From contig JAJEKV010000041.1 of assembly GCA_021234155.1 (NCBI GenBank), positions 6,565,249 through 6,629,248 on the forward strand: a stretch of DNA of 64,000 nucleotides, in the 5' to 3' direction. Both the position numbers and the translations under genes were made by a program. Positions within the stretch are counted from its first letter, which is position 1, and each line of letters opens with the position of its first letter. Below are positions 1 to 10,826 of this stretch, piece by piece. Under the pieces are notes generated by a model, which was not told the DNA's origin, searched no databases, and was given only the letters and a program-made list of their open reading frames with translations. This stretch comes from Isoetes taiwanensis (lineage: Eukaryota; Streptophyta; Lycopodiopsida; Isoetales; Isoetaceae).

Positions 1-935
1 GAAGTTAGCACTAAGCATGGGCTGTAGGCTTGAGACTGCCACTAAAAACTGCTCCATTTAGCAAATGACCAATCATTCAAGATACTATTAAAATCTCTCA
101 TCTATGGAAAGAAAGAAAGATATCCTCTACATTTATCTAAATGCTTCACTCTTAAGTGCATTGCACTGTGCAGAAGGTCATATGGTACGTCAAATGAGTC
201 GAATGTATACTTATTTTGTAGCTAACTGCATTTTTTAAGCTTATTTGATGTAACATTCTATGAAGCTTAATTCGAAATCAAGAACAGCAGATAGTAAATC
301 AAGCTTTATCAACTGGCTGTAGAAAGGATGACCGAGAAAAATATTTATTTGATAGATCTATTATGTAGTTAAGCATTATCTTTATATGCATAAAGTACAT
401 GCATACTGGAAGTACTTCTCGTCATTTATTACAGCAAAGGGTTGTCTTGAGATAACTAAAGACATATATGCTCCCTTACTTTTTCATTTGCCTGTTCCTA
501 GTAAAAGCATATTTATCAAACATCAAAATTGTCTAATAAGACAAATGGCTTAAGCTTACCTCCCTATATTTGGGATAATCAGCAAGTATAATAGTCCCCT
601 TGCATTGCTCTTGTCTCCTTGGAAGTCGTCGTCATAAATCCTCGGTTACAAATGGCATTATGGGATGTAAAGATCATAATCCTGTCTCTAATCAGTGCCA
701 TAGTGTGTTTTTGATATTTTGTTTTCTCCAAAGTCATGTTATCCCCAAACAAACCTGGCTTAACAACTTCAATGAAAATGTCACAAAGCTCATAGTACTA
801 CCAGGAGTAAATAGAGCAATAGGAGCTCGAAACAATTCATTTTTTTTTTAAGCTATCATTTGTGGTTTTGATTGCCAGATTTGGTTTTGATTGCTAGATT
901 TAGTAAGTATCCATTTATAGCTGAATGGAATAAGA
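1..935. other. AT-rich intergenic, no gene recognised
   Basis: I see no coding domain, RNA gene or repeat boundary in this stretch. Short open frames (for example 600-851 on +) have no recognisable similarity and look like chance. It lies beyond the 3' end of the LINE that begins at about 940 and is probably the flank into which that LINE inserted. Confidence 0.5.
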
Positions 936-937
936 AT

Positions 938-1085
938 AAGAATAGTTTTTTATCGTCCACTGAGACCAATCGGCCTATGGGACCCAGAAGGAGCGCAGCA
1001 AACTTATTACTGTCCGGGTTAAAAAAACCCTCGCCCCGAAGGGTTTTCGAGGGAAAACCGTGGGCGATAATAAGAATGTTTATCA
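938..1085 (-). repeat. LINE-A structured 3' UTR and terminal tail
   Basis: On the minus strand the 3' UTR holds two adjacent stem-loops at 1012-1065. One has a GGTTTTC...GAAAACC stem and the other a GGGTT-A5-AACCC stem. The terminal tail follows: GGTCCCATAGGCC, GGTCTCAGTGGACG, then repeats of TTATTC. The paired stem-loop block recurs at about 16728-16786. The tail recurs at 8676-8720, 56872-56935, 62400-62465 and 62580-62635. Confidence 0.7.
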
Positions 1086-1089
1086 AACC

Positions 1090-4000
1090 GCATAAGTATA
1101 CATCATCATGAAATAAATGTGTATGTACATGTCAAGCGTGCGAGGACATAGCTGATCTCGCATGTCCATGACCTCCGGAAGGTGCGATCCTAGCACCCGC
1201 ATCGGATGCCGCGGCTCAATGTCACATGTAGCGGCTGGCCGGGCGATCAACTCGGCATAGCACGTCCGGATTTGATCATATCTTTGGGCAACTTTGAAGG
1301 GTATGAGATTCATCCTCAATGACTCCCATTTAGCGGTATTGACAGAGCACCGCCCCGACGTGGCTCACCAATCCATCCGGCCCTGTCCCAATTCAAGATG
1401 ATGTGCCCCCGCGGCGAATGGAGGCAATGAGTCCAAGTCTTTTCATGGGCAAGCGAGTGCGCGGTAGCATTGTGGGCCTCGTTCCAATGTGGGATTTATG
1501 TGGCGCCGGTAGTGTCTTTGTCTTGACCCGCTCAAGGGATCGCCTGGCATCCCAAAGCTTGCCGATGAAGCAAGCGTCAAGATATTGCCTCAAGTTATGG
1601 CGATCGCCTCTGTTTGCACATGTATGCACCTCGTGCTCCTGCACATTCTATCTAGCCATCCATTGAGCTCTCTTTTTTCCTCCAAAGAGGCCTCGAGGCC
1701 AGTGGCCCCATTGCCATGATATAAGCTAGTTTAGGGAGACGCGAGCATCGTCCATATTGACCACCTTCTTCTAAAATAGACAATGTGGCGATCAAGGGCC
1801 TCCCTCGAGGAGGCAAGAATCATGTCTCCCCGCAGAGAATTTGATATGGGACTGTGGACTTCACCCCTAGTGCTCGTACTAAGAAGGCTTTCTCTTTTGC
1901 TCCAAGTCATTCCAAGTAGCGAGGGATGCTACCGGGTTCCATACTTCAACCCCGTGATAAAAGGACATGCTCCACTAAGACCTTAAAACAGTGTGGTGAT
2001 GGGTCCAATCATACAACTCCGCTCTATGACTATTGTTTTGCATTGCATATAGTGCCTTCCACCATTTGTAACTTTCGTAGCCGTATGGATGTGTCCCGAT
2101 TGTATAGTAGAAGGAAACTCCACTCCCAAATATTTGTATGTGGATGCTACTTCCACATTCTCGCCCTCGATGAATCAAGGAGGGGATCCTACCGTGTCGT
2201 GAAGATGATATGAAAACCACCTTAGTCTTGGCCAAGTTGACGCGCATATCGATTAAACTTGACAAAATGTGTCCGGGCATCGAGATGTCATTGCATGTCT
2301 GGCGGTGTGTAAGCTAGGAGGTCCACATCATCGATATATTAACCGCATGATGATCTGGTAGAGAATGTGAGCTCAAATCGTCCCCATTATCGCCAAACCC
2401 GACTCTCAATTGATCAATGTAAAGCCCAAACAATATTGGGGAGAGAGGGCATCCCTGACAAACCCCGATACTACTATCAAATGGTTGGCTTGTCGGCTGC
2501 AACCGACCCGAGCATCTTTCATATAGCCTGTACACTGCATTCTGCAAATCTACAGGAACCCCCAGCTGTCGCAATCTTGCCCATAGTTTTTCCCGAGGCA
2601 CAGTGTCAAATGCCTTCGCAAAATCCACAAAGCAACAATATAGATCCTAACGGCGGTTCCTGCTGTCTTCAACCAGAGTTTGCAATGTGAAGATGTGGTC
2701 AATGGTTGAGTGTCGGGGTCTGAATCCTGCCTGGGTGAGGGCCCGTATCTCTGCTGCCTCTGCCCAGGCCGTCAATCGCCGCTTTCGAGAATCCCGGCAA
2801 GCAATTTTGCAAACACCGAATCGACCATGATTGTTCGGTGGTTGGTCAAGCGGTCTTGGGTCACCGCCTTATAGATGGAAACAACTCGCTATTGGTCCAC
2901 TGCGGCGGGGAAGCCTTCTGTAATGCCTTGTTGAACAAGGCGGTCAAGACTAGTATTATGGGCGGCCTACCTTTAAAGCAATTACCTTTTGCATACCATC
3001 CAGGTCCGGGGCTTTTCCATTGGCAAGATGCTGTAAGCCTTGTTCCACGTCCGAATCTGTGATTTCCAGCATTGGGCCTTCTTGCAGGGGTAATGCTGCA
3101 TGTGCACCCTGAGGGTCGTATAGCTGTTGCAAGTATTGCCTCCACTGCTCGGGAGTGATGTTCCCTCGTGGGTCAGACGGCTTTCTAAGAACCCTTCGCC
3201 GGAAGGTCCCGGGTGACGTTCTAGGAGATAAAACATTTCCCTTTGATGCTTGCAATAATGTACCGGCTTTCTTAGCTTTAAGGAAGACGCCGGTCTTGTC
3301 GTACATGTGGGCGTAAAGCGAGTCTTCGTGACTTGGCGGAGCCAGCGTTTGTGTTCCTTGCACTCTGCATCAAACCATTGATTACGTGGGAAGGTTGTGT
3401 TCCTGGAGGTCCGTCGTTGGTGGCTTATCCCAAAGCATCTCTCTGCCGCAGTCCTAAGCACATCAGTCAGCCGACCTGTCTGTTGCTCTAGTGTAGGATA
3501 TTGCAAAATTTCTGCCAGGTCATCTATAAGCATCTGGGCATAAGCCCCCGCATATTCATAATCCAATCGCAGCTGAGGCATGTGAGGAGCCGTTGCACAG
3601 GGGGTTCGCACAACCTGCCAAGCCAACTTCAAGTAAAGTGGTAAGTGGTCTGAGTCGATCTCTTCATCCCTATTAGTTGTTCCCACCTGGAAGTGCTTGA
3701 TGACATGCATATCCTGCTCAGGCACCAACACATAGTCCACCACACTAGATCCTCCCCCCTGGTTTTCCTGTCTACAAGTGCTCTTGCGGGTGGATGGCCA
3801 CTGTGCCAGTCCATTGCAGATTACCAGGTCAAAGATACCACAGAGCAAAAGCAAATTGTCTACCATAGCGCGTGACCTGATTGCCATCTGATGTCCGTGG
3901 TCAAGCTCCTTCTGCAGGATGCAGCTGCAATATATCATCAGTCAAGGGATCAAATCTCATGGGTTGTTCTACCCCGGTGCGCGCATTGAAGTCTCCAAGG

Positions 4001-4481
4001 AGTATGACACTGCCCAACTGCTTATGCTGCTGTATGTCATCATATAGATCGACATAGGGGTCCAGCCTATCCACATCCGAGTGTGATAGAAGTTGCTTTA
4101 CGCATGTGGAAAGTAGCGGTCGCCACAAAGAGGGGTCTCTCTTCGCAGCTTTACACACGCACCCACAAGTACCGGTTGTGCTTGTCCGTCTTGAACAAGG
4201 AGATTGACAATTACCAAGGCCGCTCGATAGTAGCGAGGCAACTCCCCATGCCCCCGCTTTCCTGTGCAATCATTGAAGATTGAGTAGCGCTGGTATCCTG
4301 GCAAGTCGGGTATCCTGTGTCCTGCATGCTCCCATGTTTCCATAAGGAAGATGAGATCCATATCTGCGGCAACAGAGTTGAGACTATCTCCCTTCTGCCA
4401 TGGGAAGCCCCGACAATTCCGTGGAGACCATGCGGAGGCACAATTCCTATTTGTTGGCGGGGCGGCGGTTAGGGGATTCAT
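1090..4481 (-). pseudogene. LINE-A ORF2 (endonuclease-reverse transcriptase), broken
   Basis: ORF2 nicks target DNA and reverse-transcribes the element RNA at the nick. Visible blocks, in order: apurinic-type endonuclease from 4481 with METWEHAGHRIPDLPGYQR, the catalytic-region motif LLGDFNART at about 4000, and SSVVDYVLVPEQ followed by SDHLPLYLKL at about 3640-3760. The reverse transcriptase block at 2628-2314 has DFAKAFDTVPREKLW and GCPLSPILFGLYIDQLR. The RT active-site pair appears in a different frame as IDDVDLLAYT near 2330. MRVNLAKTKVVF at about 2250 and the downstream thumb region follow. The C terminus (1640-1250) has DESHTLQSCPK, the remnant of the terminal Cys/His motif. At least six frame changes and several stops separate these blocks. 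Confidence 0.85.
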
Positions 4482-4639
4482 GGCGGCGGCGGGGGGGATG
4501 GCGTAAATAGAGGCAGCCTAAGATGTGCAAGCAACAGAAAGGTAAAGCAACTTGAGCGTGGCGTCTCGGGCTGTAGCAGCGGCGAAGCGTGGCATGGTCG
4601 TGGGGCGTTGGAGGGTTAGCGGGATTCACGGCCAGACAT

Positions 4640-6184
4640 TTGGCGGCTTGAAAATTTGCATCTTACCTCGAATCGTCCCCGCAACTCCTCCCTGCGAATG
4701 CTTTTTAACTTTGGCCAACTCGCGTTACTGCGGTCTTCTTGTTGGGCGGGGTCGTCTCGGTCAACATATAAGGCAGCTTCCAAACCGCCTACCCCCGGCG
4801 AGGATAGCCGCTTTCACTTGGCGATCTCGCATACTATGAACGGATGGATCGCGTCAGGCGATCAAGGCGGGCTTCAAAACATGGCGTCTCGCCCTAATAA
4901 TATGTAATCGGCATGGGGAACGTCATTCGAGCAAGAATCAACATTTGAAGCCGGTTAATGAGGTCCTCCCCTGCCTCTTTTGTCAGGCCACGTACCACCA
5001 CATTGTGGCTTCTCCGCCTCAGCTCCTGGAACTCTCTGATTATTGGGTCAATCCTGCCCGGCACAACAGGAGTTGTTTGTTGTCGGCGGGGCATAGGCTG
5101 TGGCCTACATTGGGGCGGGGGTGGCATGGAGTGGCTTGGGGGTGCAGTAGCAGACGGCCCTGGCTGACGCCTTGCAGACTCTTGGGCAGGTGGGACTGCC
5201 GTGGCAGGTATAGTGGTCTCTCCTTCCTGAAGCCGGGAGCTTAGCTCCTGCTGAAATTGTTGCTGCCTTGTCAATTCACGCATGCACCGCTGCAATTGCT
5301 CATGAGCCTCTGCATTGAGGCCCTTGCCTTGTTCAGTGATGGCTGCCCTCGGCTCCTGCACCTTCCGATCTCGAGCTGCAGAGCTATGCTCCAGATTCTG
5401 CAAGCGAGAGTCCAACATAAGGTTCATTGCAGATGAGGCCACTTGTGTCTCAATCCTAGTTTGAAGGGCTCTCAATTGTGACTGGCTCTCTTCAAAAGCG
5501 ACCTGAACTTTTCGCATCACAGTAGCATCCTCCTCAACCTCTGATTGAAGGCGGGAGATGGTTGCCATTGTCTCTTGCTCAACATGTTGCTTGTCCTATG
5601 TCATGGTTTCAATGGCGGTGGACATGGAATCCATGCGGGCCTGCATGTCAGCAAGACTCTTCTTGTCCTTTTGCCTTTCAGAGCACTAGACGAAGGCCAT
5701 CTTCTAGGTGCTGTATGTGGGTCTCCATGCCGGAAACACGCTGTTTTTCAGTAGCCAGCTGCCTCTTGAGCAATTTGGGTGCGGAGGCCTACATTTCCTC
5801 TGCCAAGCAAGCAATTCGAGCTTTGTTGCCCTCTGCCATTGCTTGAACCTGGTTCCAGTGCTCCTCAACTGCCTGGTTTGGTGGTGGTGAAGCCCGGATA
5901 CGGCTTGCCGCTAGGCTAGAGTATCTGTCATAGGCCTGTCGAGCTATGTTTGTTGCATGAGACTTTGCCCGCGCTTCTCTTTTCAATGTGCACCTATCAA
6001 TTTTGCCAGTGTCATCTGGTCTGCGATTGGGGATGGCATCTATGTACGCTCCCAGTAAAAGTTTTGCTGCCATATCTGCTCTAGGTAGAGGGGACTGCGT
6101 ATCAGCACCATCCACATGCATATCTGTGGGGTTGGATGAAGGGACGCAGGGCTCGTCCGGCTCTTCTATCACTGGAGTTGCCAT
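4640..6184 (-). pseudogene. LINE-A ORF1 (coiled-coil RNA-binding protein), broken
   Basis: LINE ORF1 proteins coat the element RNA and act as nucleic-acid chaperones. The first open block (start MATPVIEE at 6184, running to 5789) is followed by a frame-disrupted stretch. A long coiled-coil block follows at 5568-4894, rich in Q, E, R and L, then a proline-rich segment (residues about 115-165 of that block). The block ends in RRRSHNVVVRGLTKEAGEDL, which resembles the start of the RRM-like domain of plant L1-type ORF1 proteins. After 4894 the frame shifts and recognisable but shattered ORF1 sequence continues to about 4640. Coiled coil followed by an RRM-like region just upstream of an endonuclease/RT ORF makes the assignment fairly safe. 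No intact frame remains. Confidence 0.75.
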
Positions 6185-6202
6185 GAATAGGGTGTCACCC
6201 TT

Positions 6203-6472
6203 CAGACGCTTGTCTGAGCCTCCAAGCACTTTGATCACGCACAACCTCTATCCCTTTACAGACGCCCGTCTGAAAGTTTCCACGTGTCAGAAGCAGGCGC
6301 AGGCTTCCAAGTGCAAGAAGCAAGTGCAGGCTCTTTCACCTTACAGACACCTGTCTGAAAGTGTTCAAGTGCATAAAGCAAGTGCAGCCTCAAGTGCAAC
6401 CTCTGCCACCTTACAGACGCTTGTCTGAAATGAAAATAAGCAATGGTTTTCCCTCTTACAGATGCCTGTCTG
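6203..6472 (-). repeat. Five CAGAC-NNNN-GTCTG hairpin repeats in LINE-A 5' UTR
   Basis: A 14 bp inverted repeat of the form CAGAC-NNNN-GTCTG occurs at 6203-6216, 6259-6272, 6344-6357, 6414-6427 and 6459-6472; the last has CAGAT in the left arm. The loops differ (gctt, gccc, acct, gctt, gcct) while the arms are kept. They sit just upstream of ORF1, where LINE promoters and 5' UTRs lie. The sequence between them (AAGTGCA-rich) is also repetitive. Confidence 0.8.
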
Positions 6473-6554
6473 CAAGGCTTTAGCATGTAAATGCTTTAAT
6501 CCAAGGTGATTGGATGGTATCACACCCTCTGAATCCTGCCTTAAAATCGGGTTG

Positions 6555-7445
6555 CAAAAACTGGCTGTTTTCTCCTCTCAGATCTTAAGCAAATATGGAC
6601 AAACCATATGTCTTTAGAATCATCACAGAACAAGCATTCTAATGATATGCATTGCTCCCAAAACAGAGCTGCAGATCAATAGATATGAAGAAAAGTATAT
6701 AGTGCTGAAAAATGGAAACCCTAAATCCAGCACTGAAAATCTGTTGTTTTCGCTCTGAAATCCTGCCCAAACGTCAGCAACATAAAATATCTTTGAAATA
6801 ACTCTGAGAGAGCTTTCCAAAGGTATAAATTTCGTGAGAAACCGAGTCACAGACAAAAATGTAATATGAACCACAAAGTGGTGGTGCAGGCTGAAAATCT
6901 ATGTTTTTGCTATGGAAACACCATTCAAACATATATAAATTACATACTTTCAGAAAGATCTCTGAGGGAGCTTTTCAACGCGATAAATTTCAGCTGAAAC
7001 GGAGTTAAAATTCCCCAAATACGATAAAAAATATGTGGACAATACCACGAGCACTTCAGGGTTTTTTGTGCCCTCAATTTGCAGCCCGAAAATCTGAGTT
7101 TTCGCTGAGGAAATAGTATTAAAAACATATACATATTACATACCAATAGGAAGAAATCTGAGATATCTTCCCAACGCAATAAATTTCAGCTGAAACGGAG
7201 TTCTTGATCTCCAGATATGATCAAAAGTGTGCAGCACCACCAACACTTCAGGGTTTTTTGGGGCCCCCAATTTGCAGCCCGAAAATCTGTGTTTCTGATG
7301 CAGAATAATTAGTGAAACATATACAAATCACATACTGACAGAAAGAACTTTGAGATGGCTTTCCAACGCAACAAATTTCGACTGAAACGGACTTCCGGAT
7401 CTCCAGTTATGATTGAAAACGTGTGGCCGGCTTTCAGAGCGCCTA
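6555..7445. repeat. Degenerate tandem repeat, about 160-195 bp unit
   Basis: Four to five direct copies share, in order, a GAAAATCTG block, an ACATATA...TACATAC block, TCTGAGA...CTTTCCAACGC, and AAATTTCAGCTGAAACGGAG. The last block lies at about 6827, 6986, 7182 and 7372, so spacing is about 159, 196 and 190 bp. Copies differ by many substitutions and small indels. I see no coding role. The array may be an internal or LTR repeat of a retroelement next to the 5' end of LINE-A. Confidence 0.75.
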
Positions 7446-7890
7446 GGGTTTCAAAGCGCATGCAACCCAAGAGAACTATCAACAATCTTGTCTTCATCAG
7501 TGCAGACTTGATGACATTCCATAACTTGTTGCACCATTGCCTATAACTCACTATCCATTGAATATCCAAGTCTGTTGACAGACCTGATGACAAACCATGG
7601 GAGAAGGTAGTCATTTGCTAACATTGTAGACTGACTTCTTCGTCACTATCCAGTAGAACATCTTGGTAATCTAGTTGATGAAATTCCTCTATTTCCCCAT
7701 GTTCCTGCTTTGTTCAAAACAAAGACCTCTCTGGTCCTCTATATGCTTGCACTAGAGAAGAGGCCTCCATCAAGCTAGTTTGGAAAAACATAAAAGAAAA
7801 CTTTAGAATGCCATAAACTCAAACGCCATCTGATGTTGGCAACGCCATCTGCTTTGGGCATCTGATGTTGATCATAAGCTTGAAGAGCTG
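7446..7890. other. No recognisable feature
   Basis: Intergenic sequence between two repeat blocks. I see no coding domain, RNA gene or inverted repeat in it. Confidence 0.4.
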
Positions 7891-7892
7891 GG

Positions 7893-8420
7893 AAAGCAAG
7901 AGCCTAATGTTAGACATCTATTCCAATTCAAAAGACATGCCTTTTATATGCGCTTCAAGCAAAGCTCCTTAAGACTACGAATGCCCTAGATGCTCACCGC
8001 TCCAGCACAAAATAAGGTTACGAATAATTGCAGTATCATTCTTTGCTATCCATTGATGATAAAATGAAAAGCACATAAGCCGGTTGTTCAAGGAGCAACG
8101 ATACAACGAGAGGAAGAAGACAGACAGACGATCAAGAGCCTAATGTTAGACATCTATTCTGATTCAAAAGACATGCCTATTTAAAAAATAGAAAGAGAAA
8201 CGATGATTGTTCAACGCACTCTCATGCCTTCTATATGTGCTTCAAGAAAAGCTCCTTAAGACTATGAATGCCCTAGATGCTCACCACTCCAGCACAAAAA
8301 TAAGGTTAGGAATAACTAAAATATCATTCTTTGCTATCCACTGATGATAAAATGAAAAGCACATAAGCCAGTTGTTCAAGGAGCAACGATATAATGAGTG
8401 GAAGAAGACGGACAAACGGT
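7893..8420. repeat. Tandem duplication, about 240 and 290 bp copies
   Basis: Two direct copies begin with CAAGAGCCTAATGTTAGAC at about 7899 and 8138 and end with GGAGCAACGATA followed by GGAAGAAGAC. The second copy carries an extra segment of about 55 bp (8183-8238) between GACATGCC and the TTCTATATG block. Identity is high but not perfect. No gene is evident. The stretch 8420-8660 has weak similarity to the inserted segment (CTCATGC) and nothing else. Confidence 0.8.
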
Positions 8421-8675
8421 TTTATCATAAAACTTCTTTTCAAATCGGTTGCATTTTTTCACACGCATAATCGAACGGACCACAACAAAATTTTTTTCCA
8501 CAACAAAATCCAACGGTCAAGATTGCGCACAAACTACTATCTTATTTCGGCTTTAGTATTATATATAGATGATGTCGTCATTCAACAAAAAGAAGAAGAA
8601 AATGAATTCAACATTCTCATGCTTCATAGTCAAGAGAAGCAGATCAAGCGGTGAATAGAAGGCTTGATAGGAAGG

Positions 8676-9774
8676 AAGGAAGAAATTTTAACGTCCGCGG
8701 AACCCAATCGGGTTATGGGACCAGAACAAACAAAGGGGACATAAGCCCTAACAGAACAGAGGGCCGAAGCCCAAAAAACAGAGCATGGGGTCTAAGCCCC
8801 GTTACAACACACAAATGAAGGAGTGGCTATGCCAAGACTGTCCAGGGATCAGCCGGCCACTGATCCCGAATGATAGTCTGGCCTCCCCTATACACTGCCC
8901 ATTTCCGTTGTAGGCGAGCCTCGTGCACTAGACATAGCTCTGCTTTCCGCCTGCAAAGCTGTGCTGGGGTCAAATCTTCCTGAACAGAGAAGGTGGTCCC
9001 CTTCAAATGATTGCCATGCCGTAAGATGTGCATCCTAGAAAGAGCATCCTGAAAGCAGACCAAGAGATGACGGGGGCGGTCGGGCCGTGCTGCTCCAACC
9101 CGTTGGGCCGAAAGGATGCCGTCGGCAAGTATGTGCATCACCTGACTGAAAAAAGAGGCAGCCTCATCTGTAGCAGGCGAGTTACCCGTCTCCTTCATAC
9201 CTACAATACGCAAGGTCGGGGCCGATGCATGTTCTGTGGCACTACCAAACTTAGAAGGCGGGACCTCGGCAGGGGCAGTGGGCAACAAATCCTCAAGCGA
9301 AGGCTGTGCGGGCATTGAGACCGGTTCATCAGTCCCAGGCATAGCATCGGCCGCAGGCATAGCACTCACATGGTCCGGCGAGGGCCATGTGCTAGACCCT
9401 GGTGAAACATTATTGGGACTGGCTGAGCTGTGCCCCGCAGACTGTAGCAATAACTCAAGAAGTTGTACCCAGCCTTCTAGTGGCAACTGAGCAGACGTCT
9501 CTGTGAGAGTAACGGTAGAGCGGACCCTGTGGATCCTGGCAAGTATCCCTGAAGGCAAACACTGGAGCTGAGCATCAATCCTGTCCAAGGCCGCAGCTAA
9601 AGATGCACCGGAAAGATGGGTCAGGATGGGATGCTGGGGCCCAAAGAAGGGGGCTACCTGAAGGTATGGCTCAATTGTGGGGTCATTGGGTTTGTCAAAG
9701 CCTGACGCGGGTGCCTGAATCAGGTTCTTTGATTTGCGGGTCTCCCTAGCCATGCGCTTAATCTTCCGGGTCAT
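8676..9774 (-). mobile_element. ORF1-only LINE derivative (HAL1-like arrangement)
   Basis: An intact ORF1-like gene (9774-8827) is followed directly by a 3' UTR of about 100 bp and the same terminal tail seen on the other LINEs (GGTCCCATAACCC, GGGTTCCGCGGACGTTAA, then TTCC repeats, at about 8720-8676). There is no endonuclease or RT sequence between ORF1 and the tail. The layout parallels mammalian HAL1 (an L1 derivative with ORF1 only), although the sequence family differs. I could not find a convincing target-site duplication, and the 5' end is uncertain (it may extend to about 9890). Confidence 0.65.
8827..9774 (-). CDS. Intact LINE ORF1-like protein, 315 aa
   Basis: A 315-residue frame with no interruption, starting with a basic N terminus (MTRKIKRMARETRKSKN). 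The middle is a Pro/Ser/Ala-rich, probably disordered segment (about residues 115-185). The C-terminal domain contains RPRHLLVCFQDALSRMHILR and then QEDLTPAQLCRRKAELC. This order, an RRM-like strand block followed by a basic helical segment with a LTPxxxxRRK pattern, is the usual layout of L1-type ORF1 proteins, which bind element RNA. I infer RNA binding from that resemblance only. It is much better preserved than LINE-A ORF1 and has no ORF2 beside it, so it may depend on another LINE's reverse transcriptase. Confidence 0.7.
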   Translation of the reverse strand: MTRKIKRMARETRKSKNLIQAPASGFDKPNDPTIEPYLQVAPFFGPQHPILTHLSGASLAAALDRIDAQLQCLPSGILARIHRVRSTVTLTETSAQLPLEGWVQLLELLLQSAGHSSASPNNVSPGSSTWPSPDHVSAMPAADAMPGTDEPVSMPAQPSLEDLLPTAPAEVPPSKFGSATEHASAPTLRIVGMKETGNSPATDEAASFFSQVMHILADGILSAQRVGAARPDRPRHLLVCFQDALSRMHILRHGNHLKGTTFSVQEDLTPAQLCRRKAELCLVHEARLQRKWAVYRGGQTIIRDQWPADPWTVLA

Positions 9775-9889
9775 GCTGACGCTTTACTAGGCCGTAACCG
9801 AGGAAGGAACGTGAAAAGGATAAAGGAAACTAAAGCGAGCAAGGATGCTGGAGGAGGGCAGAGATAGGAGAGGAACAAGATTGCCCAAC

Positions 9890-10075
9890 AATTATATTGA
9901 GGTTGTTTTGGCTGCAACGAAAAGTTAAGAGAAAGTTGTGGCAATGGGACAGGAATGGGACATGTATAAAGAAATGGTAGACAATTTAGAAGAACGCTTA
10001 GATGGGATACTTGGACATCTAAGGAGAGGACATGAAGATGATGATGAAATGAGAGCTTTCGGGAAGAAATAACTT
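9890..10075 (+). other. Short coding scrap, origin unknown
   Basis: On the plus strand, a frame of about 43 residues ending at about 10071 contains MGQEWDMYKEMVDNLEERLD and then an acidic tail before a stop. It looks like real coding sequence (helical, charged) but is too short to assign. It may be the end of a host or transposon exon next to the LINE insertion. Confidence 0.3.
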
Positions 10076-10309
10076 GTTCTTCTATTTTATACTTCTCTTT
10101 GTATCATTTTTCTCAACATTGATTGAAGTAATATTCTCTCCCTTAACATGATCACACGATGCAAAATCACATAAATGCAAAAAAATAGCAAAGATTATGA
10201 TACAAATAAGATCGTGCGACGCAAAAGCCCACTTGTGCAAACGAGGATGGAGACAAGTATTCTGCCTCGTGTTAGCATGTATATATCAAGTAGGCTTTAC
10301 TGATTCCTT

Positions 10310-10797
10310 GTCTCTTCGATGTCAACTATTGCAATGATTGGGGGGCCTTAGAATCTTGTCATGCAAGCTTTCGCTTCCTCTTCAACATTATGTCAATGAA
10401 GTTTACCACTTTTGGATTACTTCTTGAAGCGACATTCTTGTCGTATTTAGCCATCGTGCTTCTATAGAATCATTCTGTCATCTGTCTCAGAGGATGGGTT
10501 CCTACTTTTCCACCCCCTCTTTGAGTGTCCCTATGAAAGGCTATTTTAACTTGTTTATGCAAATTCTATGCCTTGTGCACTCCAAATTGCTAGGCTGCCA
10601 TACTTCCTAAAAAATCAGGGTGCATAAGCCCAAAAGATGTGCAAGTAATGTGTGACTCTACTCTCTCCCCATGCATCTATGTAAGCCTTGATTAATTTGT
10701 TATTTGCTTGCACGAACATTTTTGCATCTTCTTTCGTGAGATCCATTCGCCGAATATATGGGAACAATTCAGACAATGCATCCCATGCTCGGAACAT
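10310..10797 (-). pseudogene. Degraded ORF of unrecognised family
   Basis: From 10797 down, the minus strand reads ELFPYIRRMDLTKEDAKMFV and then a segment ending THYLHIFWAYAP before a stop. Coding-like sequence continues in shifted frames: KYGSLAIWSAQGIEF and then TQRGGGKVGTHPLRQMTEWF to about 10330. The pattern of aromatic and His residues suggests a once-conserved enzyme or transposon-encoded protein, but I cannot name the family. At least two frame breaks mean it is not functional as it stands. Confidence 0.4.
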
Positions 10798-10826
10798 ACT
10801 CCATCTGTGCGGTCTTGTGTTCTGCG

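Larger units (their letters stand above)
938..6480 (-). mobile_element. LINE-A: decayed, nearly full-length non-LTR retrotransposon
   Basis: Read on the minus strand, this is a LINE in canonical order: 5' UTR with hairpin repeats (6480-6190), ORF1 (about 6184-4640), ORF2 with endonuclease, RT and C-terminal Cys/His region (about 4481-1090), then a structured 3' UTR (1085-1000) and a terminal tail (about 985-938). The tail ends in a short TTATTC-type repeat rather than poly(A). Both ORFs are broken by many frameshifts and stops, so it cannot encode active protein. The same 3' tail motif occurs at four other places in the window, which places this element in a larger family. Confidence 0.85.
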
